Source of the DNA: Paraescarpia echinospica
Taxonomy: Eukaryota > Annelida > Polychaeta > Sabellida > Siboglinidae
NCBI GenBank assembly: GCA_020002185.1
Contig: CM034537.1
Span: 69,464,286 to 69,528,285, forward strand
Length of the DNA stretch: 64,000 nucleotides
Direction of reading: 5' to 3'
A program made the translations under genes and the position numbers. The notes beneath the pieces were generated by a model. The model was given only the letters and a program-made list of their open reading frames with translations, did no database searches and had not been told where the DNA came from. Shown piece by piece: positions 46,202-57,745 of this stretch. Each line of letters starts with the position of its first letter. The first letter of the stretch is position 1.

Positions 46202-46276
46202 GGATCCATTAATTGAGTATCTGTGTTTGCGGTTTAGAGAAACTATTTCATCCTGTTTTGTGCGCTTCCAGTTATT

Positions 46277-46630
46277 TCAGAAGAGACTAGTTTTAGCGGG
46301 AAGCGTTTGTTGGGCTTTAGAAAAGATGTTGTCAACATCGAACAGTATTGCATCTATTTGTGTCTTGTTGTCCACGGCAGTCATCCAGTCACTGCCTATC
46401 TCGAGGTGTTGTGATTCACATAACAGTCCTGGCTGGAATCCAGTATTTGTGTTGTCTGCAGCTTTGTATTTGAGTACTTTGTGTGGTGGTTTCCTCTTAC
46501 GTACAGAGTTTAGGTTAACATTGGCTGCCACGGCTCCACGACCACTCGTGCTCGGACTGATGTGAGTGGTGACGATTATGGACGGATCTGAAATGAATAT
46601 GAGATCAAGGACATTGCCAGAATCCGTCAA
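46277..46630 (-). pseudogene. Endonuclease fragment of a different LINE
   Basis: Reads MTDSGNVLDLIFISDPSIIV, then VNLNSVRKRKPPHKVLKYK, the C-terminal part of an apurinic endonuclease plus linker. It differs from the adjacent element, so it is a separate fragment just upstream of it. The SDH motif is lost (TSGRGAVA). Confidence 0.75.
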
Positions 46631-46679
46631 CTCGTATGGGATAGTTAATCCAAGTGCACCGGTTAATGTATAGTGCTAT

Positions 46680-46682
<3 letters not shown>

Positions 46683-46778
<96 letters not shown>
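46683..46778. repeat. (TA)n microsatellite
   Basis: About 95 bp of TATATA with a few G interruptions. Confidence 0.97.
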
Positions 46779-46984
46779 ACCCTAAGGATTCGTGGAGAGT
46801 TTCATGGGATTGGAGGTGGTCACTGGGGTACGGCGTCCGAAGTAGGATGCAAGGTATGAAATGTTCCCGATGTACATATTATTAAGTCTTGAATGCGATG
46901 AAATAGCATTGCATGGTCATTGTTTAAAATGGTGAATAAACAATGGAAATAGCTTACACTTGAGTTGTTACTTTTTTCAGACAT

Positions 46985-47390
46985 TTTTATTAAACACAAT
47001 GTACACGTACAATACATAGAACCAAAAATAAATAAACGAGCGAAAAATGAATAACTTGAAATTCGTCCAAAACATGAAATTCTACAGTTGTTAGCAACCT
47101 CACGATTCATCCGATCCCGAAGATCTTGGTATCATTTTAAAGGAAATACTTTCTGTTATTCTAGTGTCATCTACATTTCCCGATAACCTTCTACAGGACC
47201 TACAATCATGCCGTTTTGGTGTTACGTCCGGTTCCGAACAATGTTGGCGGCGGGCAGGCGCCTACTGAGTACACTAATCTTCCGGTTGCGGCGTGTTTTC
47301 CTCATTTGCATAGGTTCACACACGGGCACTTCACAATTTCTTATTTCCACTTTATAAGCTCCACCCACTTTTAAACGGCCTCAATACTTA
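46985..47390 (-). repeat. Dispersed repeat related (inverted) to 56885-57050
   Basis: Two blocks match the far copy in inverted orientation: 47340-47375 (GGCCGTTTAAAAGTGGGTGG on minus) and 47000-47070 (TTATTCATTTTTCGCTCG on minus). At protein level CFGRISSYSFFARLFIF resembles RFGYASSCSFFARFSIF. The blocks are ~270 bp apart here but ~60 bp apart in the other copy. Nature unknown. 47391-47682 has no other feature. Confidence 0.6.
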
Positions 47391-47682
47391 TGTGCTTTGT
47401 TCACTCCAAGATGGCCGACGAGGTGTAGACAAGTCTGTGTTGTTCCCGAGATTTCCATTGCACGTTGTGGTTAATAATAAATTATACGACATATTCCCTT
47501 GTACGCAGAACTATGATGCCGGCGTGCAATGTGTAAGCTGTTTAAAATGAGTGAACTCGGTGTGAAAATTGAACATCTTCGCAAACGCATTGATTCTCAC
47601 TACGCATCGCTGACTTTGCTGACTCGACGCACGCGAGTGACTGGCAGCCCTTGCATGTCTTACGTAAAACTCGACAACAGAC

Positions 47683-48082
47683 ATGCATAGGCCTAGAAAG
47701 ACAAGCTCCGTGTACACTGACGATGACCAGCTGGCACTCAGAATAATAGAACTTTTCAATGATTCCTCGGTTTTAGACAATATGAAATCTGTCCTGTTTC
47801 CGGGCGAACTATCTGACCAAATTCGAGAACTTCACGTTACATTAAACAAACTGCAAACTCAGCTAGAGAAAAAGGACAAGAAGACTCAAAGCCTGGAAGA
47901 TGAAATTGCCAATCTGGAAGAGCAAACAGATGCAAACGAACGGTACAGTCGTAGGGCTAATCTACGAGTAAGTGGTCTTCAAACAACGAACTGCACTGAC
48001 ATCGCTGAACGACGGAAAATCAAAACAAATATCAAAGATCTACATAAATGAGGACTTAATATCTCTGCGCTCGAAAATGGCG
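47683..48082 (+). pseudogene. LINE ORF1 protein, N-terminal half
   Basis: The frame begins MHRPRKTSSVYTDDDQLALR, followed by a coiled coil (about residues 50-90, LNKLQTQLEKKDKKTQSLED and on). It then enters the hinge motif ERYSRRANLRVSGL that starts the RNA-recognition domain of LINE ORF1 proteins. A TGA at 48049-48051 interrupts it and the readable frame continues (GLNISALENG) to 48082, where an oppositely oriented LINE begins. ORF1 proteins coat LINE RNA. Confidence 0.75.
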
Positions 48083-49577
48083 TATGAATTATGAATTAAC
48101 TTTATTGAATTAACTTTATTTCGGTTACAAGTACAAATTAGTGAACACATGTAAAATATATTATAAAAACAGGAAAACAACAAATATTGCAACCGTGGAG
48201 ATCCTCTAGAAACCCCTAGGGGCTTTTAGCGAGGACCACCAGAAATAATAATTTAACAATAGTTTCCTTGTTCCATAAAATTAAAGCATAAAGGTAGGAA
48301 AGTAAGTTCTTTTGGAACTAAGTGAATAAATCATATCATAGATGCAGTTAATGTATACACATATATTACTTACAATTCATAAATAGAACGGGTTTACTAC
48401 TAATTAAATTGCACTCATTATAACATAATATTATATAAAGAATAAATTACCTAATTTTCAAGTAAAACATGAATACAAACTTAATTATTTATACAATGAT
48501 AACATGTTGGTATGCTTATGGTTAATTTATAAGGTACGATATAAAAAAAAATAAGAAGAAGAATTAATGATATTTTTACAATAACAGCTCTTTGCGTTTC
48601 TTCTTAAATTGATTGATGGATACAATTAGTTGTAAATTTTGAGGTAGTGCATTTCAGAATATTGGTCCTGAATAATTTGTTGAGAATTTCCTTGTGTTTG
48701 TTGTTATTTGTTGGATGTAATATGCATTATGGTTTCTCAGCTTGTGTTTATGTACATTATCAGTTCGCAATAACATTGATGACATATTATCTGGGAGTTG
48801 TTTATTTGTTGCTTTATGCATAAAAATACCTAATTGATGTTTGTATATTTTATCCAATTTTAATAATTTTAACTTCGTGAACAGTGGATTTGAGTGTGCA
48901 ATATATTGGGGTAATGTGATTATCCGAATAGCTTTCTTCTGTAGTATTTTTAGTTTGCTTAGGTTTGTGCTCTATGAATTTGCCCATAGTAGAGTAAAAT
49001 ATTGTAAATGTGATTAAATTAATGCAGTGTAAATAGTTTTCATAATGGAGATAGGAAGAAAGTGTTTTAGTTTGTTTAGCATTCCTACATTACGTGCTAT
49101 TTTATTTGATATACTGTCAATGTGAGTCTTCCAGTTTAAATGTTCATCTATAATTATTCCGAGAAATTTAGTGAATTGAACATGTTTTATTTTGTTTCCA
49201 TCTATTTTTATTTCAGCTTTGTTAATACTGTATTTCTTCCCGTTTGTTGTGAATATAATAAAATTAGTCTTTTTTGTGTTTAATGAAAGCTTATTGGTAT
49301 GAAACCACATGGAGATTTTTTAAATTGCATATTTACTTCTTCAATAAGTGTGTCAAAGCATGTATGGGCAAGAAAAAGACTAGTGTCATCTGCAAAAAGT
49401 ATAGGATTTAAAACATATTATACATAGTTAATATAATTTATATATAGGATGAAAAGTAATGGACCTAATATTGATCCTTGCGGAACTCCGCATGAGATTT
49501 CCTTATTTTCTGATTCAGTCTTATTGTACGATACATATTTTGTTTTCTGTTTTTAAGATAGCTTTTAAACCAGTTGC
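48083..49577 (-). pseudogene. LINE A, 3' part: RT palm to 3' tail
   Basis: On the minus strand: [25 protein letters not shown] (about 49480), LFADDTSLFLA (about 49390), then WFHTNKLSLNTKKTNFIIF and FLGIIIDEHLNWKTHI (49310-49014), and QLGIFMHKATNKQLP (48857-48654). It ends in a 3' UTR with a tandem AATAAAGTTAATTC tail (48094-48120). Stops and frameshifts are present. Its upstream RT part is displaced to 51894-52084 by the insertion of LINE B. Confidence 0.85.
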
Positions 49578-51893
49578 AGGTAATAATAATAATAATAATA
49601 TATTTTATTTAATATAGTGCCAGATCCAATTATAAATTGTTCGTGGCGCTTTGCAACATGTAGAACCCAGATAGAGGTAATAATGATGGCTAAATAAACA
49701 TGCATTTTCTAAAAGAAACTCTTAAAAAAATAATAGTACTAAAATACAAATAAATACAGTAATTAAATAAATATACTAAAATAATGATCATAGCTACAGT
49801 TATATGTATAAATAAGACATTGTCAATTCATTTAACTGAACTAATGTACATGTAGGTATAAAATAAATATATAATTAGGTTAATTAATACATAAGAGATA
49901 TAAAACAAATCAATGCAGAGACTAAACTATACCACATTGGACAAGAACGAGAGTCTAAAAAATGAGTCTTTAAGCGTGCCTTGAAAGTAGAGAGACAATC
50001 AGACGTTTTAATGTCATTAGGCAAAGTGCTCCACAAAGTCGCCGCGGCGACCGCAAACGAACTGTCCCCAGCTTTGACATGAGTCCGCAGGACCGTTAAC
50101 ATGTTATTGTTGGTAGAGCGCAGGGCTCTTGTTGGTTTATATGGGCATACAAGGTCGCATAAATATTTCGAGGCATCGCCATGCACAGCTTTATATGTAA
50201 ACACTAATAGCTTTAAAATCGATCCTGTGTGCTACAGGCAACCAGTGAAGAATGCACAACAAAGGCATGGCGCTGTCACTCCGTGGGCAGCGTAGGATCA
50301 ACCTAGTAGCAGAGTTGTGCATTCTCTGCAGTCGACCGATGTTGTTGACAGAAGTGCCGTATAGAAGTGAATTGCAGTAATCAAGCCGTGATGTAATAAT
50401 GGCGTTGACGACACGTTCCTTTGTCGTCGTTGGGAGATAACGACTCATCTGGTTAATATGGCGCAGGTGAAATGAGCACACACTGACGATGCTTGAAACT
50501 TGCTTCTTAAAATCGAGGTGGCGATCCATAACGACACCAAAGTTACGAACACATCTTGAGGCAGTAATCGTAACATCTCCTACGCGTATCACACTACCGT
50601 CAATAAGCGCAGCGGAAGTCTTTGGCACTACGGGAAGATATTCCGTTTTATTGTTGTTCATGCACATGTAGTTTGATGTCATCCACTGATTTACAATATC
50701 TAGACACTCCTCCATACGTCGCAGAGTAGCAGCCAACGCAGTCGCAGTGAGGTCAAAATGGCAGTACAATTGCAGATCATCCGCATAATGATGAAAACAA
50801 AGTCCATGCGCTCTGATTATGTCGCCAATGGGTTGTACTTACAACGAGAATAACAAAGGACCCAGCACCGAACCCTGTGGGACACCCGATGTCACGCAAG
50901 TTGTATTCGATGACGCATCACGAATGACCACACGCTGGGTCCGGCCCTGCAGATAGGATTGCAGCCAGCCAAGCGCCTTGCCAACAATGCCGCAACGCAA
51001 CCGAAGGCGCTGGATCATTATCTTGTGATTGATTGTGTCAAAAGCTAAAGTCAATAAGAACTAGTGCCGTGCCTTGTCTATTGTCTATAGCGGCTTTCAT
51101 GGCATTTGTTACACACACTAGTGCGGTCTCAGTTGAATGATTCTTCCGGTAGGCTGATTGGAAACAGTCCTCCATTCGCTGATCGGAAATATGAGAGATG
51201 ATCCTTCGCGCGATAACTTTCTCTGTGACTTTTGACAGATGGCTTAGGTTGCTGACTGGACGGTAGTTGTTGAGTATGTCCTTGTTGAGTGATTGTTTCT
51301 TGAGCAATGGCCGGACAATTGCGTGCTTAAGCAGCACAGGCATGACTGCCTCCTCGAGTGAGGCGTTTACAATTTGTATGATGATAGGCACGATACTGTC
51401 CATATTGTCATTTAGTTGCTTAGTTGGTAGTGGATCAAGTGCGCATGTCTTATCCGTAGTGCCAAGAATATTAGTGATTTCGGCTGTAGTAGTTGGCTCG
51501 AACACTTGAATTGGGTCAGTAAAACAACGTGTCTCGTCCTCTGTCGGGTCAACGGCAATGCGGTAGTGCAAGTTAATCAGTAATTTCTCGATCTTTTCTT
51601 GGAAGAAACGTGAGCATTTATCACATCCTTCCTTCACTGAGCAGAATTCAGGAAGTTGCATTTTGTGTACGTCGAGTGATCTCAGAATGCGAAACATGTT
51701 CTTGTTATTAGTGTTCTGTAATTGTCCGCGATAATACTCGGTTTTCTTACTGGCTATCATTGTAGAGCAGTCGTCGCGAGCGGCGACGTATAATTGACAG
51801 TGTATTTCGAATTTTGTTCTTCTCCACAGATTCTCACATGTTCGCCTCTTCTCTCTTGCTTCGTAGTGCCACTTACACCATAGCATTGAAGTT
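49578..51893 (-). mobile_element. LINE B (L2/CR1-like), inserted into LINE A
   Basis: Reading from 51886: linker and fingers (51886-51038, ILNNYRPVSNLSHLSK, YRKNHSTETAL), palm with LAFDTINHK and GVPQGSVLGPLLF (51054-50839), and thumb (50769-50191, FGVVMDRHLDFKKQV, RLDYCNSLLYG). The C-terminal block (50204-49884) has TYKAVHGDA and LWSTLPNDIK. The YADD segment falls between frames at about 50780. The 3' end has GTGGCGCTTTG ... ATATAAAT-like sequence and a (TTA)n tail (49578-49600), standard for this group. There are several frameshifts and the 5' end is truncated before the RT. Confidence 0.9.
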
Positions 51894-52084
51894 TGTTATT
51901 AATAGATCATGATCTATTGTGTTAAAAGCCTTAGAGAGGTCAAGGAATACACCTATGGTGTACTTTTTATTATCAATGTTACTAGATATTTTATTAACCA
52001 AATCAATTAGTGTCATGTATGTAGAATATTCTTTTCTTATTGCTTTTCGGATAATATATTTTGATTTGTAAAAAACCCTGTAAA
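51894..52084 (-). pseudogene. LINE A, 5' part: RT fingers/palm
   Basis: The minus strand reads RKEYSTYMTLIDLVNK, then GVFLDLSKAFNTIDHDLLI, the RT segment that precedes NWFKSYL in LINE A at 49577. About ten codons between the two pieces are missing at the LINE B junction. The 5' end is truncated at about 52084. Confidence 0.8.
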
Positions 52085-52224
52085 GCCTGTATCAAGCGAG
52101 ACTACTGAAACAAGACAACAAGATAAGTGACTGTTGGACATCCAATGGAAAGGTACTGACCAAGGACAAAAACAATGTTGTCCACATAATGAGTGCCATG
52201 ATAGATCTCCACAAATACGAGTAG
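52085..52224 (+). pseudogene. LINE ORF1 protein, C-terminal end
   Basis: The plus strand reads ARLLKQDNKI, then SDCWTSNGKVLTKDKNNVVH and ends LHKYE with a TAG. The phrase W(T)x(D/N)GK(I/V)LxKD is typical of the C-terminal domain of CR1-type ORF1 proteins (FP-like fold). With 47683-48082 it brackets LINE A, so LINE A appears to sit inside ORF1, although roughly 60 residues of the middle are absent. Confidence 0.6.
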
Positions 52225-52289
52225 TGTGTATCATTAACTCCGTGGCCACTCACCCGACTTGGACATTTTTAAATAATAAGTTATTTTTA

Positions 52290-52895
52290 CACTGAGTTGT
52301 AAAAGTACATTATTTTTTTGCAGTGCTGATATGACTTTAGCTCACATAAATTGTGTTAATATTTTTTGTTACGCATCTTTATGTTATTATTTACAATATA
52401 TAAGTATAAGTGACTGTATTTGTTTGTATTGTACAGTTTTTTCGTTTTTAATGAAATGGTTAAATTGTCTGACCAATGTATTTGTTTGTTTTCTGACCAA
52501 TATATTTACTCCGACTTGGACATTTAAAATAGTAAGTTATTTTTACACTGAGTTGTAAAAGTACATTATTTTTGCAATGCAAATATGACTTTAGTTCACA
52601 TAAATTGTGTAAATATTTCTTTGTTATACATTCTTGTGTTATTATTTACGTGTACTATAATTTTTATATTATTTTTACACTGAGTTGTAAAAGTACATTA
52701 TTTTTGGCAATGCCAATATGACCTTAGTTCACATAAATTGTATTAATATGTTTGTCATGCATTTTTATGTGTTATTATTTACGTGTACCATGTATTGTCC
52801 ATTTGTATGTGTTATTATTTACGTGTACCATGTATTGTCCATTTTTATGTGTTATTATTTACGTGTACGATGTATTGTCCAATTTTTTATGGTTA
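52290..52895. repeat. Degenerate tandem repeats, AT-rich
   Basis: The block AAAAGTACATTATTTTTGCA ... CACATAAATTGTGTTAATAT occurs at about 52306, 52557 and 52690. A ~42-bp unit (TGTTATTATTTACGTGTACC ATGTATTGTCC) is repeated three times at 52770-52885. Confidence 0.8.
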
Positions 52896-53023
52896 AATTG
52901 TCTGACCAATTATATTTACTCTTAAGTCAACTTTATATCAGGCATTTAATTAATTATATTGATCTGTTCTCATTTCAATGTATGGTTATGTTGGATAAAA
53001 CACCGACCTTGTGCAGGTTTAAA

Positions 53024-53262
53024 ATGGATTAGAATGTTGGTTAAAATGGATTAGAATGTTGGTTAAAATGGATTAGAATGTTGGTTAAAATGGATTAGAA
53101 TGTTGGTTAAAATGGATTAGAATGTTGGTTAAAATGCATTAGAATGTTGGTTAAAATGGATTAGAATGTTGGTTAAAATGCATTAGAATGTTGGTTAAAA
53201 TGCATTAGATTGTTGGTTAAAATGCATTAGAATGTTGGTTAAATGCATTAGAATGCATTAGC
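53024..53262. repeat. 22-bp minisatellite
   Basis: About 11 copies of GGTTAAAATGGATTAGAATG(TT), with GGATTAG to GCATTAG variants in the right half. It is highly homogeneous. Confidence 0.95.
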
Positions 53263-53571
53263 TCCTACCACTAGAAATACAGTTTTATTATTAAGTTTCT
53301 TTCTCGGGCCATCTTCTCAAATGGTCCTGACTTTTTTCTGTTACATCGCTCTTTTCTTTCTTGTATTTGTTCTAAACATAATCTGTTTTTATTTCTATCT
53401 CTGACACTTTAAGTAGCTACTCATCATGCACCGCTTTAACTTTACATAAACAAAAGACAAATATTGCAAACAAAAATCTTGTAACTCAAACACTAAAGGC
53501 ACACACTCTTACTGAAACATTACTGCACGTTGAAAATATGCTGATCTCATTAAAATGTTAAACACAGGTAA

Positions 53572-56500
53572 ATGATAACTGACAAAACGTTTCTCCAATT
53601 TCCAGGTGATATTACAACAAACTGTCTAAATAATATGTTAAGTATCAGTAATACCATTGATGAAAATAATGAAGTGCAAATAATTCGCCGATTGTCATAT
53701 TATGATTTTGAAAAATTTAACTTATTAGTCCAAAACAATAATAAACATTTCAGTATCTTAAGCTCAAATATACAGCCCATTAACGCAAAGTTTAGTGAAC
53801 TCGAAGCATTTGTAAATGACTTATCTTCCTTAAATTTTAAATTTAGTAAAATATGTCTCCATGAGAGCTGACTCTCTGATAATGATGACTTATCACTAAT
53901 TTAATTAAATGGATATGACTGTATATCCCAAGGAAAAAATTGCAGCACTAAAGGGGGGTTATTAATATATATATGTATATATATATATAAACATTTTTAT
54001 TATGAAGTAAAGATGAAATTAGATATGTATGAACAATGGGAGGGACAAATAATGCAAGTAAATGGAGGAGGCTTATCAAAGACAGTCACTATAGGAAATG
54101 TATACCGACATCCAACATCCTTTAATTGAAAACAATTATGAATTCATCACTGAATTTACAATGGTTATATCATATATTCAACATCATCAAAACAACAACC
54201 TTATTCTTGCAGGAGACTACAATAAAAAAATATGTTAAAAATAAACGAGCAAGAACACTGTAGCACTTTCTTTGACATGTTAACCTCATTCAATATCTTT
54301 CCCAAAATCACTCTTCCTACAAGGTTCTCAACATGTACTGTTACACTTAACTTAACTAAACACATTTTACAAAGTAAACAGGAATGTTATTTTTTTTTAT
54401 GTCTGACCATCAACCATATTTTATGCTCATGGACACTGCTCTCAAAGAGGAACATCTTACAATATTTATACTGGTTAATGTATAACATAAAGAGGCTATC
54501 TTAAAAGTAAAAAATGATATAATCTCCTCTGAAATACATACAAAATTAGATACAAATCCAAATGCTGACCCAAACTATAATTATAACATGATCATCAATG
54601 AAATAAATCAAGCTAAAAATAAATGTATTACTAGCAAATTAGTGAAATTTAATAAATATAAACATAAAAGGTCTACATGGAAAACTCAAGGCTTGCTAAC
54701 CTTAATAAGATACAGAGACAAACTTTACAAACAATTAAACATAAGAAACCCTGAATCTTCCGAATTTGGCGTATTACTGATTAATCTAAAAACATACAAT
54801 AGTATTCTGAAAAGAAGTTTCCGCAAAGCAAAGCAATTATATTACGAAAAATGTTTTAATCAATTTTAATTTGATATAAAAACACTTGGAAAACTCTAAA
54901 TGAAATCCTGTCTAAAGATAAAATTAATGACTAATTTCCAAAATATTTCAAAAAAATCCGATTCTATTGTGGCAGATAAATTATAAATTGCAAATAAAGT
55001 CAATACATTATTTACCAATATAGGTAATAATCTAGCAAATGATATTAAATACAAAGGCATTCATGATCATTCATATTATCTAAATAAAATAGTAAACTGT
55101 AATTTTACATTTAATTAATTATGTTGAAGATGATATCATATATATATATAGTTATGAACTATAACTAATCTACTCAACAAAAGTAGCTGTGGATGTGATG
55201 GTCTCTCCACAAAACTGCTAAAAATTGCTTGAACCTGCACAAACCAAATCTTTAACTTTCTTAACAAATCAAGTATTAACCACATGGATATTCCTTGATA
55301 AACTAAAAATTGCTAAGGTAATTCCATTTTATAAAAAGGTGACCCAACAGTATTCATTAATTATAGGCCTATATCTCTTCTACCAGCTATTTCAAAAGTA
55401 CTTGAACAAATTATTTTTGGCCAATTATCATCTTGCTTAAAAGACTCTAAGCATATTTTTACCATCAGTATGGATTCCGACCTAAACACTCAACTGAATA
55501 TGCGGCACTAGAATTAATAGATAGAATAATAATCCACAGGATAAGGATGAAATACCCATTAATATTTACCTAGATCTTTCCAAAGCCTTTGATACAATTG
55601 ACCATTTAATCTTAATTGACAAATTGAAATATTATGGTATACATGGAACAAATCTGAACTTATTCAGCAGTTACCTAACAAATTCTAAACAATATACGGA
55701 AATTGACAATATTAAATCAAATATGTTATCAATAACTACAAGGCTCAATCTTAGGATCCCTTTTATTCATCATATATATCAATGATTTTGCACAAGCCAG
55801 TAAAATGTTTAATTTCATAATTTATGCCGATGATACAATTCTATCAAATACATTAAACACTTTCAGCGATAACGTACATGACGAAAATTTAGAACCGTTA
55901 ATAAATAAAGAACTTAAATAAATGAAAGGCTCAAAATAAATAAATTATCGCTAAACATAGCAAAATCTAAATACATGACATTGGGTTTTGTGGGTTTAAT
56001 TATAGATACAAATCTAAACTGGAAAAACATACTGAAAACAATATCAAATGCTTGTTCTAAAAAATTTGGCATTTTAAACAAATTGAAACATGTGTTACCT
56101 CTTCATATTAAAATAATATTATATAATTCTTTAATAGTGCGTGCCACATATAAATTATTGCATCACGGCATCGGGCTTTTAACCAAGGAAAATAATAAAA
56201 CTTCAAAAAAAGCCTTGAAAATTATTACCTTAAATAACTATATTTCCAACACAGAACCACTTCCCAAAAAAACTCAACTTGTTAAAAGTAGATGACATCC
56301 TCAAAATTACAACAATTAAAATTTTACTATAAATATTTACACAATGATTTACCAGTTTATTTACAAAACTGGAGGATCATGTTTAACTACGATGTACATA
56401 AACATGATACAAGAGTCAAGAATAAAATTAAACATGATTTTGTGAAGACAACACAATAATCATGTAAGCTTACTCACATTACACACATGCTCATTTTCGT

Positions 56501-56775
56501 ATCATGTTTTTTCTTGTTTTTTTTCAGTTGATGTATTAATTTGATACAGGTGATGTGTTAAAAAAAATTATCATAAAAAGTGGTTCCTCGTTAGCGACTA
56601 TTATAATCTTAGAGGAGTCTCCTGACCCTACTTTGTTGTTATTTACCATGCATTATACCATGTTTATCATAAGGTTATATATTTGCATTATTTTAATTTT
56701 ATTTTTGACATGGACGTACTGTATGTATAATAAAATGTATGGGTCAAATAAAAACAAATTCTTCGTCTTCTTCTT
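53572..56775 (+). pseudogene. LINE C: degraded AT-rich non-LTR retrotransposon (endonuclease, RT, 3' tail)
   Basis: In plus-strand pieces: endonuclease start FSILSSNIQPINAKFSELEA (about 53750), GDYNK (about 54215), linker INEINQAKNK..KRSTWKTQGL (54588-54869) and RT fingers LKIAKVIPFYKK (about 55300). Next come palm [13 protein letters not shown] (about 55570) and YADDTIL (about 55830), then thumb GLIIDTNLNWKNIL and GILNKLKHVLP (55975-56120). Many stops and frameshifts are present. The 3' UTR ends with GGAGTCTCCTGACCC, GGGTCAAATAAA and a TTCTTC tail at about 56775. The thumb resembles LINE A (FLGIIIDEHLNWKTHI, MLNKLKHFLP), so both belong to one clade. It could be ORF2 of the ORF1 pieces upstream. 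Confidence 0.85.
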
Positions 56776-56884
56776 TGATGGCAGCGAAATCGATATGTCT
56801 ACGTCGACGTGACGTCACAATAACACACGCAACCAATGGAGACTATACACGTGATTGTGACGTCACGACTACTTCGAATATGCC

Positions 56885-57050
56885 AGTTTAACCGCCGTTT
56901 AAAAGTGGGTGGACTTTATAGCATTAAATCAGATAATGGTGCCTCAATCAGTATATATTATCGTTCAAAAAAGCGTTTTGGATATGCTTCGAGTTGTTCA
57001 TTTTTCGCACGCTTCTCTATTTTTGATAGAACATATACATTTTAACCGAG
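56885..57050 (+). repeat. Dispersed repeat, inverted relative to 46985-47390
   Basis: Begins AACCGCCGTTTAAAAGTGGG and includes GTTGTTCATTTTTCGCACGC. See the partner entry. 57051-57640 has no recognised feature except a minus-strand AATAAA at 57348-57353, about 395 bases past the TLR stop, which could be its polyadenylation signal. Confidence 0.6.
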
Positions 57051-57644
57051 TGCGACCTAAGATCAAGCAGGGTCTGGCAGTGTCCTATGGAAGATTTCGG
57101 GCCAGAAGCTGCTGATTACAAAGGGCAACGACAGATAGACGCACTTGGAGACAAATGGTTGGAGCCATCAGAGTTCGACCCCAGTGGCAAATATTAGCGA
57201 GTGAGTATCAGCTATGCGACGGTGAAACGACCATACAGCCAGGTCTGAGTGGCACAATAACATACAATTGATGCAAATATCTAACATTTCGTAATATTGT
57301 TAGTGTCAGACTATTATATTTAGAACGTGTCAGTCAACATATGTAAATTTATTATGTGAAAAGAGAACAATGGAGCGCAATTTACCTTGCAAGGCCTCTC
57401 ATCAAATAATCGCAGCAACCAATCGAATATGCCATATGCGTCTATAAAAAGAATCAAAACTCACGAATTTGTTGTGCAATTTTTACATGTATCACAACTG
57501 CAAGTCAAACGGCTATAACTATGTAGGTATTTTTTTTAATGTGATCAAATTGTACACATTGTAGTCATGTTTACAAAAACGTGTTGCATATCTGTAAATA
57601 TACATGTAAATGTTCCAATTCTTGATTTCCTTTGTTAGCAACGA

Positions 57645-57647
57645 ACG

Positions 57648-57688
<41 letters not shown>

Positions 57689-57700
57689 TATATAACCAAA
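57645..57700. repeat. (TA)n microsatellite
   Basis: About 50 bp of TATATA in the probable 3' UTR or 3' flank of the TLR gene. Confidence 0.95.
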
Positions 57701-57745
57701 AAAACTATTGCATGCACTTATAGATATCACCGTAATCACGTTAAT

